Source of the DNA: a virus
IMG/VR virus record: IMGVR_UViG_3300031707_000057
Span: 1 to 39,776 of that record
Direction: 5' to 3' (one strand)
DNA length: 39,776 bases
Both the position numbers and the translations under genes were made by a program. This document shows positions 32,294-39,776 of the stretch, piece by piece. Below the pieces are notes generated by a model. The model was given only the letters and a program-made list of their open reading frames with translations. It was not told the DNA's origin and did not search any database. Within the stretch, counting starts at the first letter, position 1; each line of letters begins with the position of its first letter.

Positions 32294-32723
32294 TTGTCGC
32301 CCCTTCGGAATAAAATTCCATAGCAAGACGCGCCGCCCGGCGTTTATGTGCGTCGGTTCCTTCAAAAATTGCCCCGCAAGATTCACAAAGAAAATCATTC
32401 CCGATCATATTATCATAAATCGTCTTTGTATCTTTTCCACAATCGGGACAAATATTCGAAACGCGAATCCGTTCGGCTTCGTCGTTAAAATTACCGTCGC
32501 GCAAATAATAAAGTTCGTGAACGGTCTTCGGTTCATGCAACGCGACGGCTTTTAAATAAAGTTCCGCATCTTCTTGAAAACAAAAATCCGCCCGCCAGGA
32601 ATATATTCCCCGTCCCCGTTCAATATCGGGAATTTTTCTTTTTGCGTTTTCTTCAAAAGCATTTAAAAATTTAACTTCAAAGACGCGATAAACCGCAACA
32701 GTGTCAGCTTTGGGAAAATTCAT
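32280..32723 (-). CDS. Zinc-ribbon hypothetical protein
   Basis: 147 residues from ATG 32723 after GGGGGG. Middle part RGIYSWRADFCFQEDAELYL; C-terminal half has a ribbon CPDCGKDTKTIYDNMIGNDFLCESCGAIF (about 88-116) followed by a basic helix (DAHKRRAARLAMEFY). Possibly nucleic-acid binding. Stop of the upstream gene overlaps its start. Confidence 0.65.
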   Translation of the reverse strand: MNFPKADTVAVYRVFEVKFLNAFEENAKRKIPDIERGRGIYSWRADFCFQEDAELYLKAVALHEPKTVHELYYLRDGNFNDEAERIRVSNICPDCGKDTKTIYDNMIGNDFLCESCGAIFEGTDAHKRRAARLAMEFYSEGATNGKN

Positions 32724-32950
32724 TATAGCCCCCCGGTTACAGATTTTGAAAACATGATTTCGCATATCGACAAGACGGCGCAACGCCCGGCCCTGGACGA
32801 ATACCAGGCGCAAGCATCATAATCACAAAGCGCTTTTAATATTGGACAATAAACAGGTTTCTTTTCGTCCGGCAACGTGACCGCCGGAACCGGTTTTAAG
32901 AAACGGTCGCGCGTCGGCGGAATTACCGAAGCGGTTTTTTTAGTTTTCAT
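32723..32950 (-). CDS. Small Cys-cluster protein
   Basis: 75 residues from ATG 32950, which overlaps the stop region of the previous gene. YCPILKALCDYDACAWYSSRAGRCAVLSI (about 36-64) has four cysteines in the order C-x6-C-x4-C-x9-C, a pattern seen in small phage proteins ('CP---C---CAWY---C') that may bind zinc or an iron-sulphur cluster. Function unknown. Confidence 0.65.
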   Translation of the reverse strand: MKTKKTASVIPPTRDRFLKPVPAVTLPDEKKPVYCPILKALCDYDACAWYSSRAGRCAVLSICEIMFSKSVTGGL

Positions 32951-33071
32951 AATCTTGATTTTCCTCTTTTTTGGTTTCATCTTCGAAATCATCTTCAAGC
33001 GTTTTTAAGTGTGCATCCAAAATACTGTCTTCAATTGAAGCGCGTTTTGCCGCTTCTTTCGCCCAATTCAT
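32940..33071 (-). CDS. Short charged hypothetical protein
   Basis: 43 residues from ATG 33071 with AAGGGGG: MNWAKEAAKRASIEDSILDA then HLKTLEDDFEDETKKEENQDYEN. Helical and acidic at the C-terminus. First gene of the early run with the phage-type ribosome site. Confidence 0.55.
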   Translation of the reverse strand: MNWAKEAAKRASIEDSILDAHLKTLEDDFEDETKKEENQDYEN

Positions 33072-33136
33072 AAAAGCCCCCTTGTTTGGGCGCCCCGAAG
33101 GACGCCCGGTTATAGTAGATATGTTATATACGGCCC

Positions 33137-33298
33137 TCAAACTTTAAACGGCAAGCCGATCTGCCCCGTTATTTCGTTAGGTTTGCCACAGACGGGGCAC
33201 GTCCACGTTGCGCGGCCATCGCCACGCTGCGATATTTCGATAAACAGCTCAAACGCTTTTTCGCAGGTCTGGCAAAAAAACATTATCTTTTGTTTCAC
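33137..33298 (-). CDS. 53-residue zinc-ribbon protein, first early gene
   Basis: Start GTG 33298 with GGGAGGGG. MKQKIMFFCQTCEKAFELFI then EISQRGDGRATWTCPVCGKP and NEITGQIGLPFKV: two C-x2-C pairs make a small ribbon, like those of bacterial regulators and phage early proteins. Codon use (CTG, CAG, CGT) differs from most phage genes and it holds one of the few GATC sites, hinting at recent arrival. Confidence 0.7.
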   Translation of the reverse strand: MKQKIMFFCQTCEKAFELFIEISQRGDGRATWTCPVCGKPNEITGQIGLPFKV

Positions 33299-33400
33299 AA
33301 CCCCTCCCTTTTTGGTTATTAATGTATTAATTTATTAATAAAGTACGTTATTAACGCATTAAATGCAAGAGAAAAGATAAAATATTTTTCTGGCCGGTCG

Positions 33401-33444
33401 TATCAAATATCATGCCAAAGTGTTATATCAAGAATCGTGCCAAA
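33401..33444 (-). repeat. Tandem 19-bp repeat resembling sigma-54 promoters
   Basis: TTTGGCACGATTCTTGATA (33444-33426) and TTTGGCATGATATTTGATA (33419-33401), 25 bp apart, 16 of 19 identical. Each fits TGGCAC-N5-TTGCW except that GC at the -12 position is GA. Alternatives are activator or repressor operators. Confidence 0.6.
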
Positions 33445-33564
33445 AGCGGGATGTTTAAAAGCGGCTTAATTTGGAGCGGTTTAAGCCTTGGGCGGCGGCG
33501 CCCATGGTTTGCCCTGTCTATGCCTGCGTTCCGGGCACCTGGACGCGCGGGCGCGGGTGGAATC

Positions 33565-33599
33565 AAATAAAAAGCGCCCGGTCATTACAACGCGGGCGC
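33565..33599 (-). terminator. Intrinsic terminator at the end of the late/lysis operon
   Basis: Stem GCGCCCG / CGGGCGC with a 12-base loop, followed on the minus strand by TTTTTATTT. It lies 45 bp after the holin stop and separates late from early transcription. Confidence 0.85.
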
Positions 33600-33643
33600 C
33601 GGGTCGCGACTTCGGGAAACGGGACGGTGTTCCCTGGTCGCGG

Positions 33644-33844
33644 TTATTTTGTTAAAGAGAAAACGCTTTGGTTATGATTCCCAAAGACGATATTTCGAAC
33701 AAGTTCGGCAAAGCCAATAATAAACGGAGTCGCATATTCCGGCGGAATCCAGTTTTGAATATTAGCGATAAGAAAAGACGCGGCTGAGATTATTACAATT
33801 CGACCGGCTTTCCAAATGCTTTTTGATAATTTAAAATTGTTCAT
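33644..33844 (-). CDS. Holin-like membrane protein
   Basis: 66 residues. Two hydrophobic stretches (RIVIISAASFLIANI at about 15-29 and ATPFIIGFAELVRNIVFG at about 38-55) separated by a turn NWIPPEY, charged ends. Follows the endolysin gene directly. Size and topology fit a small holin or spanin-like pore that lets the endolysin out. A run of ten G precedes the start. Confidence 0.65.
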   Translation of the reverse strand: MNNFKLSKSIWKAGRIVIISAASFLIANIQNWIPPEYATPFIIGFAELVRNIVFGNHNQSVFSLTK

Positions 33845-33848
33845 ATTG

Positions 33849-33858
33849 CCCCCCCCCC
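33849..33858 (-). repeat. G10 homopolymer in the ribosome binding site of the holin-like gene
   Basis: Ten consecutive G on the minus strand end four bases before the holin start codon and take the place of the usual AAGGGGG. Confidence 0.9.
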
Positions 33859-33860
33859 AT

Positions 33861-34322
33861 TTATACTTTCAACGTCTTCGGGTCAACAAAAAGCGGGAAA
33901 TATTTCCATTCCCGAATTTTTTTCTTGTTGACTATTTTTTCGACCATGGCCGCCGACCAAAAGCCGAACTCCGGGCCGGTATCGAAATGAAGTGAATACC
34001 GGTTTCCGTTCCAGTAAAGACCGACGCGGCAAAATCCGAACGCAAGGCCCAAAAGAATAATTCCATAATGCGCGGCGAAATCGACCGGGCCGTCTTTTTC
34101 ATCCAGTTCAAAATCGACCGCCATTCCTTTTTTATGCTGAACGCTTTTATGAGTCCCGGACGTCAAACCGTTTAATTCTAAAACGAAGCGGCGCTTCGCC
34201 TGGGTTCGGACGCATTGTAATTTATAAATTGTATCAAATTTAACATCTCCAATTTTTGCCCCGGTCGCTTCGATTTCTTCGGGCTTAAAGTTCGGCAATA
34301 AATCAAAGTTCGATTTTGTCAT
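33861..34322 (-). CDS. Endolysin, peptidase M15-like (D-Ala-D-Ala / L-Ala-D-Glu type)
   Basis: 153 residues. S-x2-H-x6-D zinc site in SVQHKKGMAVDFEL (His63, Asp70) and a downstream SLHFDTG (His112) match the M15 fold used by many phage lysins. It should cut peptide bonds in peptidoglycan at the end of infection. Next to the holin-like gene and followed by the terminator. Confidence 0.78.
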   Translation of the reverse strand: MTKSNFDLLPNFKPEEIEATGAKIGDVKFDTIYKLQCVRTQAKRRFVLELNGLTSGTHKSVQHKKGMAVDFELDEKDGPVDFAAHYGIILLGLAFGFCRVGLYWNGNRYSLHFDTGPEFGFWSAAMVEKIVNKKKIREWKYFPLFVDPKTLKV

Positions 34323-34325
34323 TAT

Positions 34326-34895
34326 TTAACCCCGCCGATAAATAAAATTTCCTTTGACTTTTTTTGTTCCGCTTGCAGTCCACAAAGACCCGAAGACCAG
34401 CGAAGGGAAAATATTGACTTGTCGCGTTCCCGCCGATAGATTTAAATAACCAATTCCGTCGACGCCTGAATCAGTTATTCGGGAAATCGCGACAACATTT
34501 CCCGATTCATATTGAGAGGGAATCGAAGACGGCAAATTGAAATATAAGTCGGTTTGATTGCTTGTTCCTTCAAGGTCGTAAATAATATAAACGGCGTCAC
34601 TTGTTAAGACTTTAAATTTTAAAATCTTTGTTGTAAATACTGAAAAACCGATAATTAATTCTGTACTAAAATCGTCGAACTCGCTGTCGATTTCTGTGAT
34701 TTCTTCATTGAACCATTTAAGCCATTTATAAATTAAATTTGAAAGCCAATTGAAAAACTGCCTTGGCGGAAATTCTTTAAATATCCAACCGGTTTTTTTC
34801 CGCGTGGCGGTCGGTTCAACGATATTGCTTTGACCACTTGACGGGTCAATAATTGTCGTCAACGCCCATTCTGGAAGTTTTGTCGGTTTTGCCAT
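34326..34895 (-). CDS. Tail fibre protein, paralogue 2
   Basis: 189 residues. N-terminus MAKPTKLPEWALTTIIDPSS with GQSNIVEPTATRKKTGWIFKEFPPRQFFNWLSNLIYKWLKWFNE is a well-known phage fibre N-terminal motif (WA...DP.SGQ.N...P...K..GW). The C-terminal half is a different beta domain (VYIIYDLEGTSNQTDLYFNLP) likely to bind receptor or act as tip. It arises by duplication with the 34898 gene. Confidence 0.75.
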   Translation of the reverse strand: MAKPTKLPEWALTTIIDPSSGQSNIVEPTATRKKTGWIFKEFPPRQFFNWLSNLIYKWLKWFNEEITEIDSEFDDFSTELIIGFSVFTTKILKFKVLTSDAVYIIYDLEGTSNQTDLYFNLPSSIPSQYESGNVVAISRITDSGVDGIGYLNLSAGTRQVNIFPSLVFGSLWTASGTKKVKGNFIYRRG

Positions 34896-34897
34896 TT

Positions 34898-35500
34898 TTA
34901 TAATTCCTTTTTAAACCATAAAAAACCGCTTACTTTTTTATTACCCGAACCCGTCCATGTTGAATTAGGAATAGTTATTCCCGTCGTTAAGTCCGGATAA
35001 AAATAAATTCGTGTCGCGTTAAGTTCATGGGCCAAAGCCGAAACGCCCAGGGTGTCGGCGCCGCCGTCCTTTATAGATAAGTTCATTGTTAAGACCGCCC
35101 CGGAATCTGCCGAAAGTTCCAGCGTTCCGGGTAAATAAATAACCGTAATATTAAGCGGGTCGCCAGCCCCTTCGAAATGATAACTTATAAAAACAAGGTC
35201 GTTTATTTCCCGAACAAAAAACTTTTTAGTTGTAAGAGATGTCCATCCGTTGTATGCAATAATATCAGCGGAACGGTCAATAAATCCAAGTTCAATATAT
35301 GTTATTCTTTCATCGAACCATTTTAACCATTCGTTTGTCAATCTTAAAAGCCAGTTAAAAAATTGACGTGGTGGAAACTGTTTAAAAGTCCAGCCCGTAT
35401 TTTTTTGACCAGCTGACGGTTCGACAACATTGTTTTGTCCGCTTGTCGGGTCAATAATGTCTGAAAGCGCCCAATCTGGAAATAATGTCGGTTTTGCCAT
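34898..35500 (-). CDS. Tail fibre protein, paralogue 1
   Basis: 200 residues. N-terminus MAKPTLFPDWALSDIIDPTS then GQNNVVEPSAGQKNTGWTFKQFPPRQFFNWLLRLTNEWLKWF is strongly similar to the next gene over its first 70 residues; C-terminal domains differ (VFISYHFEGAGDPLNITVIYLPG). Tandem duplication with tip divergence. AAAAGGGG before ATG 35500. Confidence 0.75.
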   Translation of the reverse strand: MAKPTLFPDWALSDIIDPTSGQNNVVEPSAGQKNTGWTFKQFPPRQFFNWLLRLTNEWLKWFDERITYIELGFIDRSADIIAYNGWTSLTTKKFFVREINDLVFISYHFEGAGDPLNITVIYLPGTLELSADSGAVLTMNLSIKDGGADTLGVSALAHELNATRIYFYPDLTTGITIPNSTWTGSGNKKVSGFLWFKKEL

Positions 35501-35518
35501 TTTAAAAGCCCCTTTGTT

Positions 35519-36262
35519 TTAAATTATTAATTCGCTAAATTGCCCGCCGACTTCGTTCCCGGATTCAAGATAATTATATTCGGAAAATCCCAAACCTTCG
35601 GAAAACGGAATTCCGCCTTCGCCCGAAAAAGAAAACGGGACGGTTGTATAAATATTTGAAATTGAAACCGAAACGCAAACCGGAACAAGTTTTTGAATAA
35701 TTGAAACGACCGGCGTTAATAAACCGCTTGCAATATTAATCAAAATTTCGGCGGGATAAATTTCAAAATATCGCGCGAAGTCTGAATCCATTAAAAACTT
35801 TGTCGCGCGAAGAATCGTTTCCGGTTCGCCGTTGGAAACGTTAATAAAAATTCTTTCATAAATTGCAAGTCTGAAATATTCGTCCGTTCGCCCGTTCCGG
35901 TCTTCGCCGACGATTAAACCGATTTCGTCAAGTAGGGCGCCCTGGGCCGTGGAGATTAAACGCCGCGTCATTAAATCGCGAATTGTATCTTCGCATTTTT
36001 GCAGTTCTTTAATAAATGAAGAAATGAAGTTTTTTAAATTTGTCGCGGGCTTAAACTGTTCTATCATTAAAAGCATTGCGCGGGCGACATGGTCGTTTAT
36101 ATAATACGGCGAAACGGGAATTGGGCTTTCGCCTGGTATATATGAACCGTAAATATGCGAACGGGAAACGCTGTCGATTTTGTCTTTCGGAACCGGAAAA
36201 GTGTCCCAGGGTTTCCCGTAATCCCTTGAACGCTTGCGGTCTTCTTTTGTTACAATTGCCAT
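35519..36262 (-). CDS. Baseplate-fibre connector (DUF2612-like)
   Basis: 247 residues. The centre LISTAQGALLDEIGLIVGEDRNGRTDEYFRLAIYERIFINVSNGEPETILRATKFLMDS is typical of DUF2612/gpI-like connector proteins that attach fibres to the baseplate. C-terminal Ser/Phe/Gly-rich segment FSFSGEGGIPFSEGLGFSEYN. Lies between fibre genes and, around the circle, the baseplate genes. Confidence 0.75.
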   Translation of the reverse strand: MAIVTKEDRKRSRDYGKPWDTFPVPKDKIDSVSRSHIYGSYIPGESPIPVSPYYINDHVARAMLLMIEQFKPATNLKNFISSFIKELQKCEDTIRDLMTRRLISTAQGALLDEIGLIVGEDRNGRTDEYFRLAIYERIFINVSNGEPETILRATKFLMDSDFARYFEIYPAEILINIASGLLTPVVSIIQKLVPVCVSVSISNIYTTVPFSFSGEGGIPFSEGLGFSEYNYLESGNEVGGQFSELII

Positions 36263-36265
36263 ATT

Positions 36266-38035
36266 TTACGCCCCGCTTATCATTTTAGATTCGACATAAG
36301 TTGTCCCGTCGTCGGAAATTGCTTTCTTCGTGATTTTAGTTCCGGCGGCATTGTAGAATGATTTTTCAGACGCTGTATCTGTACCTTTATTCACAAGAGC
36401 CATTCTTAAACGTGTTACGCTTGCGCCTAAAGATTCTATCGACGGCGGCGTTCCCTGTAATAATTCTGGAAGGTCTTCAACGTTTACAATATTTGATACC
36501 TGTAAATGAACTCTTGCTTGTGCAGTCTCGCCTATATCTTCGGCAAGCGCAACAATTCCGATTTCGGAATTTGCTTTATTATAACCGGTTCCGTCATAAT
36601 CGCTTTCAAGATTTACGGCGGCGGTAGCGTCCCCACTTATTTCTTCAATGTCGGCCTTGACGTTGTCGCCGTTGAAATGAAGCGCGTCGGTCGCGCCCCG
36701 AATTGCGGTAATATTCGCGCCCAGGTTCGTCGCTGTGGCTTCAACGCCCGCGATTGCCTGTGTATCAACATGAAGCGACGCGGTCAAGTCCTGGTCATCT
36801 TCGGAAATTATTGTTTTGTTATCGGTTCCGATTCCGACCCCGACCCATGCGTCAAGCGTCGCGGCGTGTGCTGTTGAACCGTCAACGGCTTGAACGTCCG
36901 CTTGAACGGCAGAACCGGTAAAAGTCAATTGGTCAGTCTTCGCTTGAATATCATCAACAGCCAAATCAATAGAACCGGCGGCGGGGATCCCGGCGGTCGG
37001 CGCTAATTTCATTGAGTCGCGAACTTCTTGGGCGGTCAACGCGGTTCCTGTTCCAATATTATCAACAATTTTGGTCGTGTCGGCCCCGCCGTTCTGGAAA
37101 AATACGTTCATATTGTCGCCGACTTTTCCGGACAATGAAACATCTTCTATTTTCTTTACGTTTGCCAAAACTTCGTCGGTCGAATTTTCAAAATCTGAAA
37201 TTGTGCCAGTCGGTAATTTTCCGTCAAGTGTTTTAATTATATCATTTATTGAATCGGCTATCGGCGTTACGGGAATCGCCGTATTAAGCGCCTCGTCAAC
37301 TTCGGCGTTTATTTGCGCTTTTATTGCGTCGGAGAATAAACCGCCCGAAGAAGCTATTCCATTTGTCATAAAATCGCGTAATCTTTGCGGAACATCGGTA
37401 TCGCTATCGTTCCAGATTCTTACGACATTAACTTTAAAATTACCACTATTTATATTATCGCAAGCCGATTTAAAAGCGACGGCGGCGGGATAATTTCCAG
37501 TAATTGCCTTCATATCAACGTGGAGTGTTGTTTTTAAATCCTGGTCGTCGGTTGATATTAAAATTTTATGGTCAACGCCTTTTGCGTTCAATCCGATAAG
37601 TTCAAGATTATCGGCGGCGGTCGCGCTTGTAGAAATCTTAACCGCGTCAGCGTCCACCACTCCGCCGGATATATTCAACGCGCCGGGAATCCTGGTCAAT
37701 AACGTTCCAACATCGTCAATTAATTCCGCGATTGTTTTGTCCCGAACTTCGACAACGAAAGAAGCGTCAAGCGACGCGGCGGCCTGAACCGTGACCGTGT
37801 ATTTTGCTTCGGTTGTAAATTCGGACGCGCCGATATTAAGCCAATATTCGCCGTTCCCGGCTTCTTTCCAGTCGCCCGTTAAAACGGTATATGTTGACTG
37901 ACTTGTCGCGCCTTCAACATGATATTTCGCCGTAACTCCACCGAAAACGATTCCGGTTTTTCTTGTTTTGAAATCAGTAGAATCAATAAAAATTACCGGA
38001 AACCATTTGTCCGAATTCTTTTTTCCTTCGTACAT
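36266..38035 (-). CDS. Large tail fibre / side-tail protein
   Basis: 589 residues from ATG 38035 (AAAAGGGGTG). The N-terminal domain KWFPVIFIDSTDFKTRKTGIVFGGVTAKYHVEGATSQSTYTVLTGDWKEAGNGEYWLNIGASEF is a familiar fibre start. The rest is repetitive with helical and short beta parts: DHKILISTDDQDLKTTLHVD and DNKTIISEDDQDLTASLHVD are internal repeats. No chaperone or lyase motif seen. Confidence 0.7.
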   Translation of the reverse strand: MYEGKKNSDKWFPVIFIDSTDFKTRKTGIVFGGVTAKYHVEGATSQSTYTVLTGDWKEAGNGEYWLNIGASEFTTEAKYTVTVQAAASLDASFVVEVRDKTIAELIDDVGTLLTRIPGALNISGGVVDADAVKISTSATAADNLELIGLNAKGVDHKILISTDDQDLKTTLHVDMKAITGNYPAAVAFKSACDNINSGNFKVNVVRIWNDSDTDVPQRLRDFMTNGIASSGGLFSDAIKAQINAEVDEALNTAIPVTPIADSINDIIKTLDGKLPTGTISDFENSTDEVLANVKKIEDVSLSGKVGDNMNVFFQNGGADTTKIVDNIGTGTALTAQEVRDSMKLAPTAGIPAAGSIDLAVDDIQAKTDQLTFTGSAVQADVQAVDGSTAHAATLDAWVGVGIGTDNKTIISEDDQDLTASLHVDTQAIAGVEATATNLGANITAIRGATDALHFNGDNVKADIEEISGDATAAVNLESDYDGTGYNKANSEIGIVALAEDIGETAQARVHLQVSNIVNVEDLPELLQGTPPSIESLGASVTRLRMALVNKGTDTASEKSFYNAAGTKITKKAISDDGTTYVESKMISGA

Positions 38036-38047
38036 TTGACACCCCTT

Positions 38048-39776
38048 TTATTTTTGTAAAGCGTTTTCGAGTCCAAATTCAAAACCCGGTTCGGTTGTTC
38101 CGACAAAACCGGATGTTGGAAATTGCCAATTCGTATTATTTCCCGAATTTATACTTCCAGTTCCGGCAATCATAAGAATACCACCCGAAGCGTCGGAGTC
38201 CCGAACATTAAGGTTCGCCGAACTCCCGCCGGTTTGAACGGTTACGTTCAAGTGTGTATGGTCAACGCCTGGCGTTCCGTCTGCAAGTTCCAAAACTATA
38301 TCGTTCGGTGTTCCGACAACGTTCCAACCGTTAATATTATAATTTTGATTTTTATAAAACTTTAACGTTCCGCCATTGGTCAACATTTTTAATACATTGC
38401 CGACGGATATTCCAGTCGCCGGTAAAGTTACGGCGGCGCCATCTCCGGAAAATGTTATATCATAAAAAGACGTTCCAAAACCCGAAGGAATTGAAAACGA
38501 ACCCGTCGAAGTGATTTCGACCATTCCAGAATCGGTATCGAACGCGGAAAATGAAACGGTTTCAGTTCCGACAAGTTTTAAAATTCCGCCATTTATACAA
38601 GAATATGTTCCAGTTACTGTTAAATTTTTTGCGTTTAAATTATATGTTCCGTTTACTATTGACATATTCCCGTTTACGACGCAATGCGTCCCGGTATTTT
38701 TCGCCCAAATTCCGCCGACCCCGTCGAAAGTTAAATGGTAAAATAGACCGCCAAAACCGGTTGGTATTGTATAAGAAGACGTTCCGATAAATTTTACTAT
38801 TCCATGTGTCGAATCCCATGAATTGAACGTCACCGATTCGGAACCGTTCAAGCTAAATGTTCCCAAATTGCTTAAAGTATTTGAAGACGAAAACGTTCGA
38901 CCGTCAAGATTCAACGTACTACCCACCGCGATTGTTATATCGTTCGTGATTGTTGTCGCGCTTGAACAAGATATAATTCCGATTCCACTTAATTTTAATT
39001 TATACAAAGCCCCTGAAAAAGTCGAAGGAATCGACCCGGCGGTTGTCCCGTCAAATTCAACCGTTCCGGTTCCTTGATTCCATTCTGAAAATAAAACTGT
39101 TTCAGTTCCCTTCATTCTTAAAGTGCCTAAATTGTTTCCGCCTGAAAATGCATAAGTATCCATGTTGAAATTTTTTCCGTTTAAGTCGAATGTTGCCGAC
39201 GCGCTTAAAAGTAAAGAACCATGAATAACACAATCGGAACTTGTATCTTTGTCCCAGGTTCCCGACCCGTTAAATTCAACAGAAAAATATGTTCCGCCAA
39301 AACCGGTCGGCGTAGTATATGAACCAGAACCGTTAAATTCTGTTGTCCCGGAATCAGTATCAAATCCCGCCGTAAATATTACCGTTTCGGTTCCAATAAG
39401 TTTTAATCTGCTGTTATTACTAAAAACACCGGTCGCGGTGAAATTGTTTCCATTTAAATAAAGTGTCCCGGTGATTATTGTTGACGTTCCGCCCGCGATA
39501 AAAGCGTCTTGAAGCGTCCAAACCTTTGTCGATTGGTTAAAGACAACATTATTAAAAGATTTTCCGCCGCAAGTTATAGACGCTGAATTCGTATCAAAAG
39601 TTACGGTCGAAGTATTCGCGCTTATCGTAAGCGCCGACGCGAAAATCCAGTTTCCCTTTGCGGTTATTGCCGAAGACCCAGGCGAATAAGTTCCATTTGA
39701 TAAAGTTGTAATCCCGGAAATTGTCAAACCATAATTATTAGTCGCGAAAGTTCCAGTCGTCAAAGTAATATTATTA
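38048..39776 (-). CDS. C-terminal part of the repetitive beta-rich tail/adhesin protein (from base 1)
   Basis: Continues the 1-887 gene across the window ends; no start codon with SD is seen here. Four copies of a module of about 90 residues: GTETVIF, GTETVLF, GSESVTF and GTETVSF at residues about 424, 519, 607 and 699 of the joined protein, each followed by a TGFGG-type turn and a beta block such as LYFNLTFDGVG-like. Ends in a less repetitive domain (VLELADGTPGVDHTHLNVTV ... GFEFGLENALQK). Probably a beta-solenoid on the virion. Confidence 0.75.
   Translation of the reverse strand, partial: NNITLTTGTFATNNYGLTISGITTLSNGTYSPGSSAITAKGNWIFASALTISANTSTVTFDTNSASITCGGKSFNNVVFNQSTKVWTLQDAFIAGGTSTIITGTLYLNGNNFTATGVFSNNSRLKLIGTETVIFTAGFDTDSGTTEFNGSGSYTTPTGFGGTYFSVEFNGSGTWDKDTSSDCVIHGSLLLSASATFDLNGKNFNMDTYAFSGGNNLGTLRMKGTETVLFSEWNQGTGTVEFDGTTAGSIPSTFSGALYKLKLSGIGIISCSSATTITNDITIAVGSTLNLDGRTFSSSNTLSNLGTFSLNGSESVTFNSWDSTHGIVKFIGTSSYTIPTGFGGLFYHLTFDGVGGIWAKNTGTHCVVNGNMSIVNGTYNLNAKNLTVTGTYSCINGGILKLVGTETVSFSAFDTDSGMVEITSTGSFSIPSGFGTSFYDITFSGDGAAVTLPATGISVGNVLKMLTNGGTLKFYKNQNYNINGWNVVGTPNDIVLELADGTPGVDHTHLNVTVQTGGSSANLNVRDSDASGGILMIAGTGSINSGNNTNWQFPTSGFVGTTEPGFEFGLENALQK

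Larger units (their letters stand above)
33299..33643. promoter_or_regulatory. Main intergenic control region between lysis and early genes
   Basis: The longest gap apart from the origin region. Moving down on the minus strand it holds the lysis-end terminator, a GC-rich part with hairpins (GGGCG...CGCCC near 33490-33510), the 19-bp tandem repeat at 33444-33401, and an AT-rich part (33365-33305) with ATTAAT repeats and weak promoter-like boxes (TTGCAT, 17 bp, TACTTT). It should drive all early genes. Confidence 0.6.

Overview
The window looks like one complete circular, or circularly permuted, tailed-phage genome of about 39.8 kb. Every gene I can support is on the minus strand. The gene cut by the left edge (read from 887 down to 1) continues in frame into the gene cut by the right edge (39776 down to 38048). 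The join gives one uninterrupted 871-codon reading frame. The virion genes describe a contractile-tailed (myovirus-type) phage: sheath, tube, tape measure with a frameshifted chaperone pair, and a Mu-like baseplate. The head module is of the DUF1073 portal / MuF / DUF2213 / DUF2184 type. The host is a bacterium I cannot identify. Ribosome binding sites are mostly AAGGGGG. GATC is almost absent and CCWGG is frequent.

Layout in transcription order (decreasing coordinates). A 345-bp control region (33643-33299) carries an intrinsic terminator and a tandem repeat. It is followed by many small early genes, several with zinc-binding cysteine pairs (33298-31472). The recombination module follows: an unknown protein (31488-30844), a Rad52/Mgm101-like annealing protein, a DnaQ-like exonuclease, a candidate replication origin with a DnaA box and repeats (28580-28380), an unknown acidic-tailed protein and a RusA-like resolvase with a broken frame. 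A 1.2-kb foreign-looking insert (26158-24956) holds three ORFs separated by integron attC-like palindromes. More small genes lead to a ParB-domain DNA methyltransferase (22056-20857). Packaging and head genes run from 20803 to 9610, tail and baseplate genes from 9596 to 897. Fibres, connector and receptor-binding candidates run from 887 across the window ends to 34326. Endolysin, a holin candidate and the terminator at 33599-33565 close the circle.

The most unusual features are four. (1) A small array of integron-like cassettes without an integrase; its first gene resembles the Acb2/Tad1 family of cyclic-nucleotide sponges that block CBASS and Thoeris immunity. (2) Two chromosomal-type parS palindromes 21 bp apart at 15844-15880, in a genome with no visible parA, integrase, DNA polymerase or helicase. 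Together with the DnaA-box origin, this suggests dependence on host ParB and DnaA and possibly a plasmid-like prophage state. (3) A portable beta-rich domain of about 85 residues inserted in four different virion proteins. (4) A clean single-base frame break in the resolvase gene.

I saw no tRNA genes, CRISPR arrays, insertion sequences, integrase or recognisable CI-type repressor. All family names are from recognition of the translated sequences, not from database searches.
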